Shown here: piece by piece, positions 32,601 through 39,942 of the stretch
Position numbering within the stretch: position 1 is the stretch's first letter
How the letters are laid out: every line of letters begins with the position of its first letter
Assembly: GCA_965232985.1 (NCBI GenBank)
Contig: CBDDRC010000043.1
Coordinates: 62,001-126,000 of the forward strand
DNA length: 64,000 nt
Direction: 5' to 3'
DNA from: JADFDG01 sp965232985
GTDB lineage: Bacteria > Pseudomonadota > Gammaproteobacteria > Pseudomonadales > JADFDG01
Notes under the pieces: model-generated
What the model was told of the DNA's origin: nothing
The model's database searches: none
What the model saw: the letters and a program-made list of their open reading frames with translations, nothing else
Program-made: the position numbers and the translations under genes

Positions 32601-33000
32601 AGCGCTTGCGCTGATTCGCGTCATCGGCAAGCACGTTATTGCCAAGGTCATTGCCAAGATAGTGGCGCAATGCGGCAAACGCAGGATCAACAAGCCGCAC
32701 CGGATCGAGCAGCGACATCAGCCGCCAGGCCAGGGCATTGCTTTCGTAGGGCGACTGCCGCGGCGCCGCAGGAAACTGCGCCCGCAACGCCTGCCAGACA
32801 AAACCGGCCGGCAACTGCATGTCGAGGTTGGCAGCAATGTTTTCCTTTTGCGCCAACTGCTGCCACAACCAGCGATCCATGCCGCGCTCGGCAACGATCA
32901 CTTCCGCCACCAGCGGATTGCCCGAGGCGGGCTCGGCAATATTGATCGCCAGCGCAGCGAACAGCGCTTCCTGGCGATTGCTGGAGAAGATGCGCAACAT
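29617..33000 (-). CDS. recC: Exodeoxyribonuclease V gamma chain RecC
   Basis: 1127 residues from the ATG at 33000 (MLRIFSSNRQEALF), the normal RecC start; the frame is open 65 codons upstream but overlaps the preceding gene. Typical stretches: NPLVAEVIVAERGMDRWL, GFVWQALRAQFP, DVLVLTPDIDLAAPYIDAVF and RIICLIGMSQDRFPR. RecC is an inactive helicase fold that splits the strands and reads the Chi site. It begins 19 bp after the WYL gene's stop, so the regulator and recCBD probably share a transcript. Confidence 0.95.
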   Translation of the reverse strand: MLRIFSSNRQEALFAALAINIAEPASGNPLVAEVIVAERGMDRWLWQQLAQKENIAANLDMQLPAGFVWQALRAQFPAAPRQSPYESNALAWRLMSLLDPVRLVDPAFAALRHYLGNDLGNNVLADDANQRKRFQLARRLAALFDQYLVYRHDMILAWEQGERPRQDASDDERWQALLWRQVVAQAGGEHRARLLDRFFAAAKNGKLDAKKLPARVSVFAVPALPPVYVAVLAALGAHTDIDLYALNPSAYFWGDALRPRARADAFARYGEVAALHLGYAGDGDTSGAAGNPLLANGGARIQQYFLDLADHDVQPTPELFLEPAGDTLLSRLQRDIFLNSAAPAATPAMIDASVQVHGAYSLLREIEVLHDRLLDAFQRDATLAPHDVLVLTPDIDLAAPYIDAVFGTARGTSRDIPYAITDLARRAGHPLAAAFQQLLLLPESRFTASDVLGLLETPAIARRFGRLSESDLEALRHWVRAAGVRWGLDAADRAARGLPAESAHSWQFGLERLFLGLAMNDSEALVAGRAPYADIEGSDGIALGKLQSFLDALAVARQRLSRAHDAAGWRALIAQLLSEFCAASNSDEDRVVDAIDTAACEFLDELTLAGYTGAIAPAVFRADFAARLGEPAARGGLLRGLVTFAQLTPARSLPFRIICLIGMSQDRFPRTQSPATFDLVAAAPRRGDRSRRDDDRHLFLETLLSARDCLYISYTDRSLRDSSPLQPSVVVSELIDTIIGPQPDPEMRQAVCAALITQHPLQPFSPRQYDGRDARLFSYDPDWLPAAVAAGGARQPQPAFCPAPLAPAAAEAAGAPSHAQLRLTDLHRCLKHPARWFLERRLGVFLDADSGDEIADDEPFALDDSFAINEAWIAAARAGHSAEEQFTLLAARGELPQGAFARLDWDARVSRFAPLMQRLANDAHTYAPLDVDIVLPDGRRLTGRLGAVAGTRQRLISATDKPHARLLLDAWIDHLVLCATLGVGSDAAHAQSGMAVETIIETATTTTRIGTPEHDPLALLAMLVALYDQSGTRPLRFFPKSSQAWASAKTPDAASKAARAKWFGTFDNQAESESRDRSFRVCFGHEDNALADADFAALATAIFAPLYACLIGVAGSTDEDGAAGGDT

Positions 33001-33019
33001 CAGCAGCAGGCCTGCCTGT

Positions 33020-34024
33020 TCATGCGCGGTAGCGCGCGTGCAGTTGCTCGGCAACAGCGCGAAACTCTGCACGCAGCGTCGCCGGCTCCAGTACCTCCAC
33101 CTTGTCGCCGAAGCCGAGCAGCCACCAGCGCAGTTGCTGCGTATCCGGTGTGGTGGCACGCACGGTAACGAAGTCGTTGGCATCCGGCTCGCCAAATTGC
33201 TGGTCTTTTGCCAACGGCCGTTCGTACAGGTGTGCCGCCGTGGCGCGCGCCATGCGGAAGACGAGCTTCAGCGGTTTCCTGCCGACCGGATAATCGAATT
33301 TTTCATCGACGAACCTGTCGATGTCGAAACCCGACGGATCGCTCGCGTGTTCGTCGGTGATCGTAATTGCCTTGATGCGTTGCACGGGCAGATGGGCAAC
33401 GCGGGCCCCCTCGGCGCCATCAAGATTGCAGACCAGATAGACGACACCATCAAGGAAGACAAGGCCGAGCGGATCGGCCGTGTAATCCTTCGTCTTGCCG
33501 TCGTGCTTGCGCGCGTCGTAACGCAGGCGCACCCGCCGGGCGTTCTGCAATGCATCGTAGATCGTTTCCAGCACGGCATGATCCACCGTTGGCAGGCTCA
33601 GGCGCTGGCCGCGCGACTTGACGCGAATTCGCGCCGGCAGCCGGGCGAGATCCCGGCCATCGCCAGCGAGCAACCGTTCGGCCGCCTCGAAACGCGGCGC
33701 CAGCACCTTGATCACTGCTGCCGGCAGCAGCGGCGCGAGGTGGTCGCGCGCCAGCATCAGCGTCAACGCCGAAACCTTGTCGATCGGCTGGATGTCCACC
33801 CGCGCGGCGTCCTTCATCCAGCTCCAGCCGTAGGGCTTGTTGCGGTCATCCCTGATGAGCGGGAAAACGCCTGCAAGTTTCTCCAGATCGCGCTCGACCG
33901 AACGGGCACTGATGTCGTATCCAGCGGCGGCAAGTTTTTCGCGCACATCCTTCGCGGTGATTTTGCGCGGTGCGGTTGGGACGCAGTCGAGCATCTTGAT
34001 ATAGCGCAGCGTGGTGTCGGCCAT
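33020..34024 (-). CDS. WYL-domain transcriptional regulator heading recCBD
   Basis: 334 residues from the ATG at 34024 (MADTTLRYIKML). N-terminal winged helix (about 5-70: ITAKDVREKLAAAGYDISARSVERDLEKLAG), then a WYL domain (about 140-220: IYDALQNARRVRLRYDARK, DPLGLVFLDGVVYLVCN, RVAHLPVQRIKAI) and a WCX C-terminal extension (to about 330). WYL proteins bind single-stranded DNA or other ligands and several control DNA-damage or defence genes. Being first in an apparent operon with recC-recB-recD, it may regulate it. Confidence 0.87.
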   Translation of the reverse strand: MADTTLRYIKMLDCVPTAPRKITAKDVREKLAAAGYDISARSVERDLEKLAGVFPLIRDDRNKPYGWSWMKDAARVDIQPIDKVSALTLMLARDHLAPLLPAAVIKVLAPRFEAAERLLAGDGRDLARLPARIRVKSRGQRLSLPTVDHAVLETIYDALQNARRVRLRYDARKHDGKTKDYTADPLGLVFLDGVVYLVCNLDGAEGARVAHLPVQRIKAITITDEHASDPSGFDIDRFVDEKFDYPVGRKPLKLVFRMARATAAHLYERPLAKDQQFGEPDANDFVTVRATTPDTQQLRWWLLGFGDKVEVLEPATLRAEFRAVAEQLHARYRA

Positions 34025-34138
34025 GGGCGGGTCGTCGCGGGTTGCTGTTTCGGGCGCGCAGGGCGTGTCCAAAAGTAAAGCAGTCCTGCGGGTTTTCCTA
34101 CTGTCATCGGCAGCGACCGTGCCGGTTGCAGAAGCGAC

Positions 34139-34777
34139 TTATGCCTTGTCCGCCACAAACGGGTTGAATTGGCGCTCATCGCCGAAGGTGCTCATCGGCC
34201 CATGGCCCGGCACAAACGCCACGTCGTCGCCCAGCGGGAAAAGATTGTTGCGAATCGAGCGGATCAACTGGTCGTGGTTGCCGCCGGGAAAATCCGTGCG
34301 GCCGATGGATCTCTGGAACAGCACGTCACCAACGATGGCCAGGCGATCCACCGCCGAGAAAAAAATCACGTGCCCTGGCGTATGCCCCGGGCAATGCTTC
34401 ACATCCAGCATCGTATTGCCGACCATCACCGTATCGCCCTGATGCAGCCAGCGCGTCGGCACAAAGGGTTGCGCCGGCGGGAAGCCGAACATTTCCGCCT
34501 GTTGCGGCAGCATGTCGATCCAGAATTGATCGCCCTCGTGCGGCCCCTCGATCGGCACCCCGAGCCTGGCGGCCAACTCGCCGGTACCGCCGGCGTGATC
34601 GATGTGGGCATGGGTCAGCAGAATTTTGGTGATCGTCACCCCTTCTTCTGCCGCCGCGCCGAGGATCTCGTCGAGGTCTCCGCCCGGATCGACCACCGCG
34701 CCCTGCTTCGTTTCCTCGCACCACAGCAACGTGCAGTTCTGCTCGAACCGGGTGACAGGAATGATGGTGACGCGCAT
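34139..34777 (-). CDS. Metallo-beta-lactamase-fold hydrolase (YcbL/glyoxalase II-like)
   Basis: 212 residues. The zinc motif is THAHIDHAGG (His56, His58, Asp60, His61); further ligands are HCPGHTPGH, GDVLF and the final PGHGP. Start VTIIPVTRFEQNCTLLWCEE is typical of the YcbL subgroup, which hydrolyses thioesters such as S-lactoylglutathione in vitro. It stands alone on the minus strand. Confidence 0.9.
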   Translation of the reverse strand: MRVTIIPVTRFEQNCTLLWCEETKQGAVVDPGGDLDEILGAAAEEGVTITKILLTHAHIDHAGGTGELAARLGVPIEGPHEGDQFWIDMLPQQAEMFGFPPAQPFVPTRWLHQGDTVMVGNTMLDVKHCPGHTPGHVIFFSAVDRLAIVGDVLFQRSIGRTDFPGGNHDQLIRSIRNNLFPLGDDVAFVPGHGPMSTFGDERQFNPFVADKA

Positions 34778-34831
34778 GGCAACTCCGCCGCAGGCTCTTC
34801 AGGTGGCTGGCAGTGTAGGTAAGATGGCCGG

Positions 34832-35305
34832 ATGATCAACCCCGACCTGGCAATCTATCTGGTGGTGAGCGGCTACGGTGACGATCCGGAAACCGTCACT
34901 GGCGTGCTCGGCCTGCCTCCGACCGAGGTCTGGGTGCGCGGGCAGCCATTCAGCAGCGCGTTCCCGGACGCCCGGCGCAACCGCAGCCAGTGGATGCTGG
35001 CCAGCGGCCTGCCCTTCGACGCTGCCTACGGCGAACACGGCGCAGCGCTGCTGGCCTTGCTCGAACCGCGTGCCGACGCCCTGCAGGCGCTCGCGCAGCG
35101 ACACGTCATCGGCCTTGCCGTTGGCCGCTATTTCCATACCAGCGACCCGCTGTTTTTCCTCGATGAGGCGCTCGTCGTACGCTTTCGGGCGCTCGGCCTC
35201 GAACCGTATTTCGACCAGCTGCCGCATCCGCCAACGACAGACAATGCCGACGGCCTTAACAACAACCACACGCCCCTTCCTTCCGGCCCCCAGGAGTCCG
35301 CATGA
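34832..35305 (+). CDS. DUF4279-type protein
   Basis: 157 residues. ISxxLAIYLVVSGYGDDPETVTGVLGLPPTEVWVRG at the start fits DUF4279, and WMLASGLPFD plus VGRYFHTSDPLFFLDEALVVRFRALG fit its middle. The family is small, soluble and of unknown role. The tail (about 130-157) is polar and low in structure. The 3' end overlaps the cysC start by 4 bp, so expression is probably coupled. Confidence 0.7.
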   Translation: MINPDLAIYLVVSGYGDDPETVTGVLGLPPTEVWVRGQPFSSAFPDARRNRSQWMLASGLPFDAAYGEHGAALLALLEPRADALQALAQRHVIGLAVGRYFHTSDPLFFLDEALVVRFRALGLEPYFDQLPHPPTTDNADGLNNNHTPLPSGPQESA

Positions 35306-35901
35306 GCACCAACACCGTCTGGCACCCCCACACCGTCACCCGTGCACAGCGTGCGCAGCAAAAAAAACAGCGCCCGGTGCTGGTCTGGTTCACCGGGTTA
35401 TCCGGCGCCGGCAAATCAACTGTCGCCAACGCCCTGGAGTCCTGGCTTTACGATGCCGGCTTTCATTCTTACCTGCTCGACGGCGACAACATCCGCCAGG
35501 GCCTGAACAAGGATCTCGGTTTTACCGACAAGGATCGTGTCGAGAACATCCGGCGCATCGGCGAAGTCGGCAAGCTGCTGGCCGATGCCGGCCTGATCGC
35601 GCTCAGCGCCTTCATTTCGCCGTTCCGTGCCGACCGCCAGATGGTACGCAGCCTGTTCGCACCGGGCGAATTCATCGAGGTGTATGTGGCAACACCGCTC
35701 GATGTCTGCGAGGAGCGCGATCCGAAAGGGCTGTACAAAAAGGCCCGGGCCGGCGCCATCCGTCAGTTCACCGGCATCGACTCGCCCTACGAGGTGCCGG
35801 AGAACCCCGAGCTCGTCGTTGACACCAGCAAGGCGAGCATCGAACAGGCAACGCTGCAGATCGTCGACTACCTGACCCGGGTCGGCGCCATCGCCAGGTG
35901 A
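35302..35901 (+). CDS. cysC: Adenylylsulfate (APS) kinase
   Basis: 199 residues. P-loop GLSGAGKST (32-40), DGDNIRQGLNKDLGF, the substrate loop VENIRRIGEVGKL and FISPFRADRQMVR, CysC signatures throughout. It phosphorylates APS to PAPS with ATP in sulfate assimilation and sulfation. No cysND or cysH is nearby; a stand-alone CysC. Directly downstream comes an inverted cassette (35905-36605). Confidence 0.95.
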   Translation: MSTNTVWHPHTVTRAQRAQQKKQRPVLVWFTGLSGAGKSTVANALESWLYDAGFHSYLLDGDNIRQGLNKDLGFTDKDRVENIRRIGEVGKLLADAGLIALSAFISPFRADRQMVRSLFAPGEFIEVYVATPLDVCEERDPKGLYKKARAGAIRQFTGIDSPYEVPENPELVVDTSKASIEQATLQIVDYLTRVGAIAR

Positions 35902-35904
35902 GCC

Positions 35905-35973
35905 AGCAAACGTTTGATCTCAGGCCGCGGCCCGTCAGGGCCGTCGCGCCTGCAGTGCAGCGAAGGGTTAGCC
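35905..35973 (-). repeat. attC-like recombination site E (reverse orientation)
   Basis: Read on the minus strand it begins with GGCTAAC (35973-35967), continues CCTTCGCTGCACTGCAGG, CCCTGACGGGCCGCGGCC and TGAGATCAAAC, and ends GTTTGCT (35911-35905). The middle equals sites A to D. The last box deviates from GTTRRRY, as expected where a cassette joins a non-integron target. Confidence 0.6.
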
Positions 35974-36306
35974 GCCGATAATTTCATTCAATCCTTCAAC
36001 GACCTGAGCAAGTTCTTCGGGATTAACTACGCCGATTTTCTTTCCGATTCGCTCCGTGGAAAGCGTACGAATCTGACTGATCTTTACCCAAGAACGCTTA
36101 GGTAATTTGGATTTCAGAATTTCGTAAGTCAGCGGAAAGCCAGCTCGTTGTTCTTGGCTTGTAAGCGCCACCGCGATGACTGTGCCGGAACGCTCATTGA
36201 ATATGTCTTGGCTCAGGATAAGAACTGGGCGCTCACCTGACTGCTCTCGACCTACGGTTGGGTTGAGATCAGCCCATCGAATCTCGCCTCTCAATATTTT
36301 GGCCAC
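35968..36306 (-). CDS. mazF: MazF/PemK-family endoribonuclease toxin
   Basis: 112 residues. Family features: LRGEIRWADLNPTVGREQSGERPVLILSQD, GTVIAVALTSQ, and LPKRSWVKISQIRTLSTERI. The conserved Arg, Thr/Ser and the GERPVLI turn form the RNase site; it cleaves single-stranded mRNA. The stop codon TAA lies within the GGCTAAC box of attC-like site E. It overlaps the antitoxin gene by 16 bp. Confidence 0.9.
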   Translation of the reverse strand: MAKILRGEIRWADLNPTVGREQSGERPVLILSQDIFNERSGTVIAVALTSQEQRAGFPLTYEILKSKLPKRSWVKISQIRTLSTERIGKKIGVVNPEELAQVVEGLNEIIGG

Positions 36307-36533
36307 GCCGCCAACTCCTCAGACAATCCTTCGTCTGCCATTGCCCTTTCAAAGGCCGGATCGAGCTTTGCGCATTCCTCCGCCAAACGACCGCGCTCCA
36401 TGCGTTCAAGTTTCTCCTGTACCGCCTCTTGGATGGCTCGGCTGCGATTGGTAAACACATGCCGCCTCACCAGTGCATCTACCCTGGCGAGTACCCCTTC
36501 TTCGATTGTGATGGCCACTTTGGTCTGGCTCAT
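36291..36533 (-). CDS. mazE: MazE-like ribbon-helix-helix antitoxin
   Basis: 80 residues. Ribbon-helix-helix: KVAITIEEGVLARVDALVRRHVFTNRSRAIQEAVQEKLE; the acidic C-terminal half binds the toxin. It precedes and overlaps mazF, and its promoter region carries a dyad for autoregulation. Confidence 0.85.
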   Translation of the reverse strand: MSQTKVAITIEEGVLARVDALVRRHVFTNRSRAIQEAVQEKLERMERGRLAEECAKLDPAFERAMADEGLSEELAAWPKY

Positions 36534-36549
36534 ATCGGCGACCCCCTAG

Positions 36550-36568
36550 GTATGACAATTGATCATAC
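36550..36568. promoter_or_regulatory. Operator dyad of the mazEF pair
   Basis: GTATGA (36550-36555) and TCATAC (36563-36568) separated by CAATTGA, 17 bp upstream of the antitoxin start on the minus strand. Likely the binding site of the antitoxin dimer. Confidence 0.5.
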
Positions 36569-36598
36569 TATTGGGGCCATGCCAACGCAACCCGGGGC

Positions 36599-36605
36599 GC
36601 CCAAC
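36599..36605 (-). repeat. Cassette core site GTTGGGC (reverse)
   Basis: GTTGGGC on the minus strand, followed by GCC and the mazEF promoter. Identical to the core of sites A, B and D. With site E it delimits one cassette of about 690 bp holding mazEF. Confidence 0.45.
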
Positions 36606-36645
36606 CCTGTTTAGCCACCCGCCTGACCGCTGATCCGGTCTATAT

Positions 36646-36682
36646 CATTGCATATATAACGATAATCGTTTAATTTGCAATG
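36646..36682. promoter_or_regulatory. Nested dyads at the ATPase gene start
   Basis: CATTGCA (36646-36652) faces TGCAATG (36676-36682), enclosing a second dyad AACGA-TAA-TCGTT (36658-36670). The AT-rich stretch TATATAAC between them may contain the promoter. The outer arm overlaps the start codon, so a bound protein or an mRNA hairpin could control the next gene. Confidence 0.35.
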
Positions 36683-37843
36683 ATGATTAGTCGTCAGATC
36701 GCCCCTGAACTTGCCACAGCCCTCGCCACCTTCCCGGTTGTGGCGCTGATCGGCCCGCGCCAGGTGGGGAAGACCACACTTGCCCGGGAATTTGCCAGCC
36801 GTCACCCCGACACCGAGTATCTCGATCTCGAACGCCCTTCCGACCTCGCCCGCCTGCGCGACCCGGAACTTTATCTCGCCAGCCGCGCCGACCGACTGGT
36901 GATCCTCGACGAAGTGCAGCGCGTTCCGGAACTGTTCCCGGTACTGCGTGCCCTGGTAGATGCAAAGCGCAAACCCGGGCGCTTCCTGCTGCTGGGCTCG
37001 GCAGCGCCGGAGCTGATCAATCGCTCTGCCGAATCGCTGGCCGGACGCATTCGTTACCTGGAAATGCAGCCATTGTTGCTGGCGGAAGCCGCAGGCAACC
37101 TCGCGTCACTCTGGCTGCGCGGCGGCTTCCCGGACAGCTTCCTCGCCACCGACGACGCCACGTCTTTCGCGTGGCGCGAAGCATTCATCCGCACCTTCCT
37201 CGAGCGCGATATCCCGGCCCTGGGCTTCCGCATGCCGGCGCATACCGTGCGGCGATTCTGGCAAATGCTTGCGCACTGGCACGGACAACTCTGGAATGCG
37301 AGTTCCCTAGCGCAGAGCATGGATTGCTCACCGCCGGCGGCCAGCCGCTACCTGGACCTGCTCTGCGATGCGTTCGTAGCCCGCCGGCTCATGCCGTGGC
37401 ACGCCAATGTCGGCAAACGGCTGGTGAAATCGCCGCGCATCTACCTGCGCGACAGCGGCCTGCTGCACACATTGCTCAATCTGCGCACCACGAACGAGCT
37501 GGAAGGCCACCCCGCGCTGGGCGCGTCGTGGGAAGGGTTCGTGATCGAGCAGGTGCTGGCGGCGGCAAAGCCGGTTGAGTACGGGTTTTATCGCACGGCG
37601 GCCGGCGCCGAGATCGACCTGGTCATGACCCTGCCCGGCCACAGCAAACCCGTGGCGGTGGAAATCAAATACAGCGCAGCGCCAAAACCCGCGCGCGGGT
37701 TTTGGCAGGCGCTGGACGACTTGGGCGTAGAAAAAGCCTTTGTGATCCATTCCGGCCACGAAGCCTACCCGCTGGAGGCACGCGTGACTGCGTGGCCGGC
37801 CGGGAGGATTTTCAAGTTACCCTTTCAGGGGTTGAGCCCGTGA
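36680..37843 (+). CDS. AAA_14/DUF4143-type ATPase
   Basis: 387 residues. Walker A IGPRQVGKTTL (24-34), the DLERPSDLARLRDPELYL stretch, Walker B LVILDEVQRVPELFPVLR, sensor LLLGSAAPELI. The C-terminal DUF4143 region has SWEGFVIEQVL and, near the end, GAEIDLVM plus AVEIKYS, a PD-(D/E)xK-like nuclease signature (D, E-x-K). These common STAND-like proteins are of unsettled function; a role in defence or DNA handling is possible. The second ATG at 36683 is an alternative start. It directly follows the mazEF cassette. Confidence 0.85.
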   Translation: MMISRQIAPELATALATFPVVALIGPRQVGKTTLAREFASRHPDTEYLDLERPSDLARLRDPELYLASRADRLVILDEVQRVPELFPVLRALVDAKRKPGRFLLLGSAAPELINRSAESLAGRIRYLEMQPLLLAEAAGNLASLWLRGGFPDSFLATDDATSFAWREAFIRTFLERDIPALGFRMPAHTVRRFWQMLAHWHGQLWNASSLAQSMDCSPPAASRYLDLLCDAFVARRLMPWHANVGKRLVKSPRIYLRDSGLLHTLLNLRTTNELEGHPALGASWEGFVIEQVLAAAKPVEYGFYRTAAGAEIDLVMTLPGHSKPVAVEIKYSAAPKPARGFWQALDDLGVEKAFVIHSGHEAYPLEARVTAWPAGRIFKLPFQGLSP

Positions 37844-38003
37844 ATATCCTCATGAGCGACGGTGCCAGGCGGCGGCCACCGCCGTCCGGGGTACGGGCGA
37901 GAGCGGTATGGCCCACTGCGGTATTTTCGCATGGCGCGAGCAGCCCCCCGGGCATTAGAGTCGACACACCGCCGTCTTCCAATACCGCCCCCGGCACCTG
38001 CGT

Positions 38004-38861
38004 ATGAAGGCACCCTTGTTCCATTACCGGGCCGATATCCCGGCCGCGCTGTACGTCTTCGGCGTGTTCATCCTGCAACTGACCGTGTTCTTCACGGTCG
38101 ATAATCTGTGGGTCGCCGCTGGCTGCGCCTTCGTGCTGATGATGGCGCAGGTTTCCTGCGGCGCCATCTGTCACAACCACCACCACAAGAACATCTTTAC
38201 CGTGCGCCCGCTGAACCGGCTGCTCGAAGTGATCCTGTATCTGCAAACCGGCACCAGCCCCTACTCCTGGACCATCCACCACAACATCGGTCATCACCAC
38301 CAATATCTGCATCCGGCACAGGACCCGTCAGCCTGGTCGCACCCGGACGGTCGCCCGATGTCGCGGCTGTACTACGACTTCGTCAACGCCGCGATGATCT
38401 ACCCGCAAATATGGCGGATCGGTCACGACCACCCGGTGTTGTTTGCCCGCTTCAAACGCATGCTCGTGCTCAGCAATCTGGTGCTGCTCGGCTTTTTCGT
38501 GCTCAACCCGATCATGACGCTCATCGTGTTCGTGGTGCCGATGCTGCTCATGCTGGTGCTGCTGCTCGACAATACTTTCCTGCAGCATTCCGGTCTGGCG
38601 CTCGACGACCATCTGGTCGCCTCCCGCAATGTCGAGAACCGCCTGTACAACCTGACCAGCTGGAACCTCGGCTTCCACGCCGCGCACCACATCTGGCCAG
38701 GCATCCACTGGAGCGAACTGCCGGCACTGCACGCGAAAATCCGGCCGCAGATTCCGCCGCACCTGATCACCACCAGCCTGTTCGGCCTGCCCAGTGCTGC
38801 CGAGCGGGCGCTGCGCGAGAAAGATGCAGCGAACGCGGTATCATCGCAGCATCCACATTGA
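38004..38861 (+). CDS. Membrane fatty acid desaturase
   Basis: 285 residues. Three histidine boxes bind the di-iron centre: HNHHH (57-61), HHNIGHHH (92-99) and HAAHH (225-229). Hydrophobic hairpins occur at about 12-52 and 155-190. It inserts a double bond in acyl chains with O2 and an electron donor; position and substrate unknown. The 160 bp upstream hold no gene. A small gene follows on the same strand. Confidence 0.88.
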   Translation: MKAPLFHYRADIPAALYVFGVFILQLTVFFTVDNLWVAAGCAFVLMMAQVSCGAICHNHHHKNIFTVRPLNRLLEVILYLQTGTSPYSWTIHHNIGHHHQYLHPAQDPSAWSHPDGRPMSRLYYDFVNAAMIYPQIWRIGHDHPVLFARFKRMLVLSNLVLLGFFVLNPIMTLIVFVVPMLLMLVLLLDNTFLQHSGLALDDHLVASRNVENRLYNLTSWNLGFHAAHHIWPGIHWSELPALHAKIRPQIPPHLITTSLFGLPSAAERALREKDAANAVSSQHPH

Positions 38862-38880
38862 TGGTTGAGGGCCCGACGGC

Positions 38881-39123
38881 ATGTCCTGCTGCCAATATGT
38901 TTCGCTGCAACAACTGATCATCCTCATCGACCGGCTGCGCAATGCCTCGCTCAGTGCCGCCGATCGCGCCGAGCACGAACGTTTCTTCCTGAAATGCGTA
39001 CCGACACCGGACGCGCTCAACTTCGTGCGCAACCCGGCGCAACACCCGGCCAACCCGCGGCCCGGCACCATCCCAACGCCGGAAGAAATGGCGCGTGCCA
39101 TCGTCACCATGCGTGCTGCCTGA
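38881..39123 (+). CDS. Small protein of unknown function
   Basis: 80 residues. Helical N-terminus (QQLIILIDRLRNASLSAADRAEHERFFLKCV), then a Pro-rich part and a final helix PTPEEMARAIVTMRAA. No family recognised. It starts 20 bp after the desaturase stop and ends 13 bp before yajQ, so it is probably part of one transcript. Confidence 0.55.
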   Translation: MSCCQYVSLQQLIILIDRLRNASLSAADRAEHERFFLKCVPTPDALNFVRNPAQHPANPRPGTIPTPEEMARAIVTMRAA

Positions 39124-39136
39124 GCAGGGTCACGTC

Positions 39137-39619
39137 ATGCCATCGTTCGATACCGTTTCCGAGATCAACCTGCACGAAGTCACCAACGCCATCGATCAGG
39201 CCAGCCGGGAGCTTGAGCAGCGTTTCGATCTGCGCGGCACCGGCGCCAAAGTATCGCTGGAGAAAAGTGTCATCACCTGTGTTGCCACTGCCGACTTCCA
39301 GCTCACCCAGGTGCGGGAAATTGTCGAGGGAAAACTGATCAAGCGCGGCATCGACATCACCTGCCTGGAAGAAGGCAAGGTTGAGGGTGCCGGCAAGGAA
39401 CTGCGCCAGACGCTCACCGTCAAGGAAGGTATCGACCAGGAACACGCCAAAAAAATTGTCGCCCTGATCAAGGATGCGAAACTGAAAGTGCAGGCCTCGA
39501 TCCAGGGCGACAAGGTGCGCGTGACCGGCAAGAAAAAGGACGATCTGCAGGAAGCGATGACGCTGATGCGCGAAGGCAAGATCGGCCTGCCGCTGCAGTT
39601 CAACAACTTCCGGGATTGA
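39137..39619 (+). CDS. yajQ: YajQ-family nucleotide-binding protein
   Basis: 160 residues from the ATG at 39137 (MPSFDTVSEINLHEVTNAID). Family hallmarks: RFDLRGTGAKV, LIKRGID, GKELRQTLTVKEGIDQEHAKKIV, VQASIQGDKVRVTGKKKDDLQ and the C-terminal LPLQFNNFRD. YajQ proteins bind cyclic di-GMP or nucleotides. A diguanylate cyclase gene lies 320 bp downstream on the same strand. Confidence 0.95.
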   Translation: MPSFDTVSEINLHEVTNAIDQASRELEQRFDLRGTGAKVSLEKSVITCVATADFQLTQVREIVEGKLIKRGIDITCLEEGKVEGAGKELRQTLTVKEGIDQEHAKKIVALIKDAKLKVQASIQGDKVRVTGKKKDDLQEAMTLMREGKIGLPLQFNNFRD

Positions 39620-39654
39620 GAAAGGAAAAGGACAAATTGTCGCGCCCGCGAACG

Positions 39655-39873
39655 TCAATAGTGCGGCGGTGGCTCCTCACCCGGTGAGGCCTGCATCAGC
39701 GGCACCAACATCTCCACCTGCTCTCGCGTACGGCGCAGCTCGGCCTCCAGACGCAAGATGCGCTGATCCTGGTCGCTGACCACGCGATTGAGCTGCTCGA
39801 CGGTATCGTCCTGGAACGTCAGACGATTTTCGAGCTCGACGATACGCACGAGCAGAGCAGCGATTGCAGCCAT
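39655..39873 (-). CDS. slyX: SlyX-family coiled-coil protein
   Basis: 72 residues from the ATG at 39873. RIVELENRLTFQDDTVEQLNRVV and RILRLEAELRRTREQVEML form the SlyX coiled coil; the tail ends GEEPPPHY, the usual PPHY finish. Function unknown. The frame stays open far upstream but only as antisense to the next gene. Confidence 0.9.
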   Translation of the reverse strand: MAAIAALLVRIVELENRLTFQDDTVEQLNRVVSDQDQRILRLEAELRRTREQVEMLVPLMQASPGEEPPPHY

Positions 39874-39942
39874 GGTGTTCCGGTTATCGCGACAGATTCG
39901 CAAGGTCGCGCTATGCTCGGCCGGCAACCCGGAGCCGTCAAG

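Noticed and set aside
30724..33168. 814-residue plus-strand open frame opposite recC
   Set aside because: Its product is Arg/Gln/His-rich with no domain, and it lies wholly antisense to a complete RecC; GC-rich third positions keep it open.
36655..36675. Fur box upstream of the DUF4143 ATPase
   Set aside because: GATAATCGTTTAATT resembles part of a Fur box but lacks the second half; the dyad AACGATAATCGTT explains it better.
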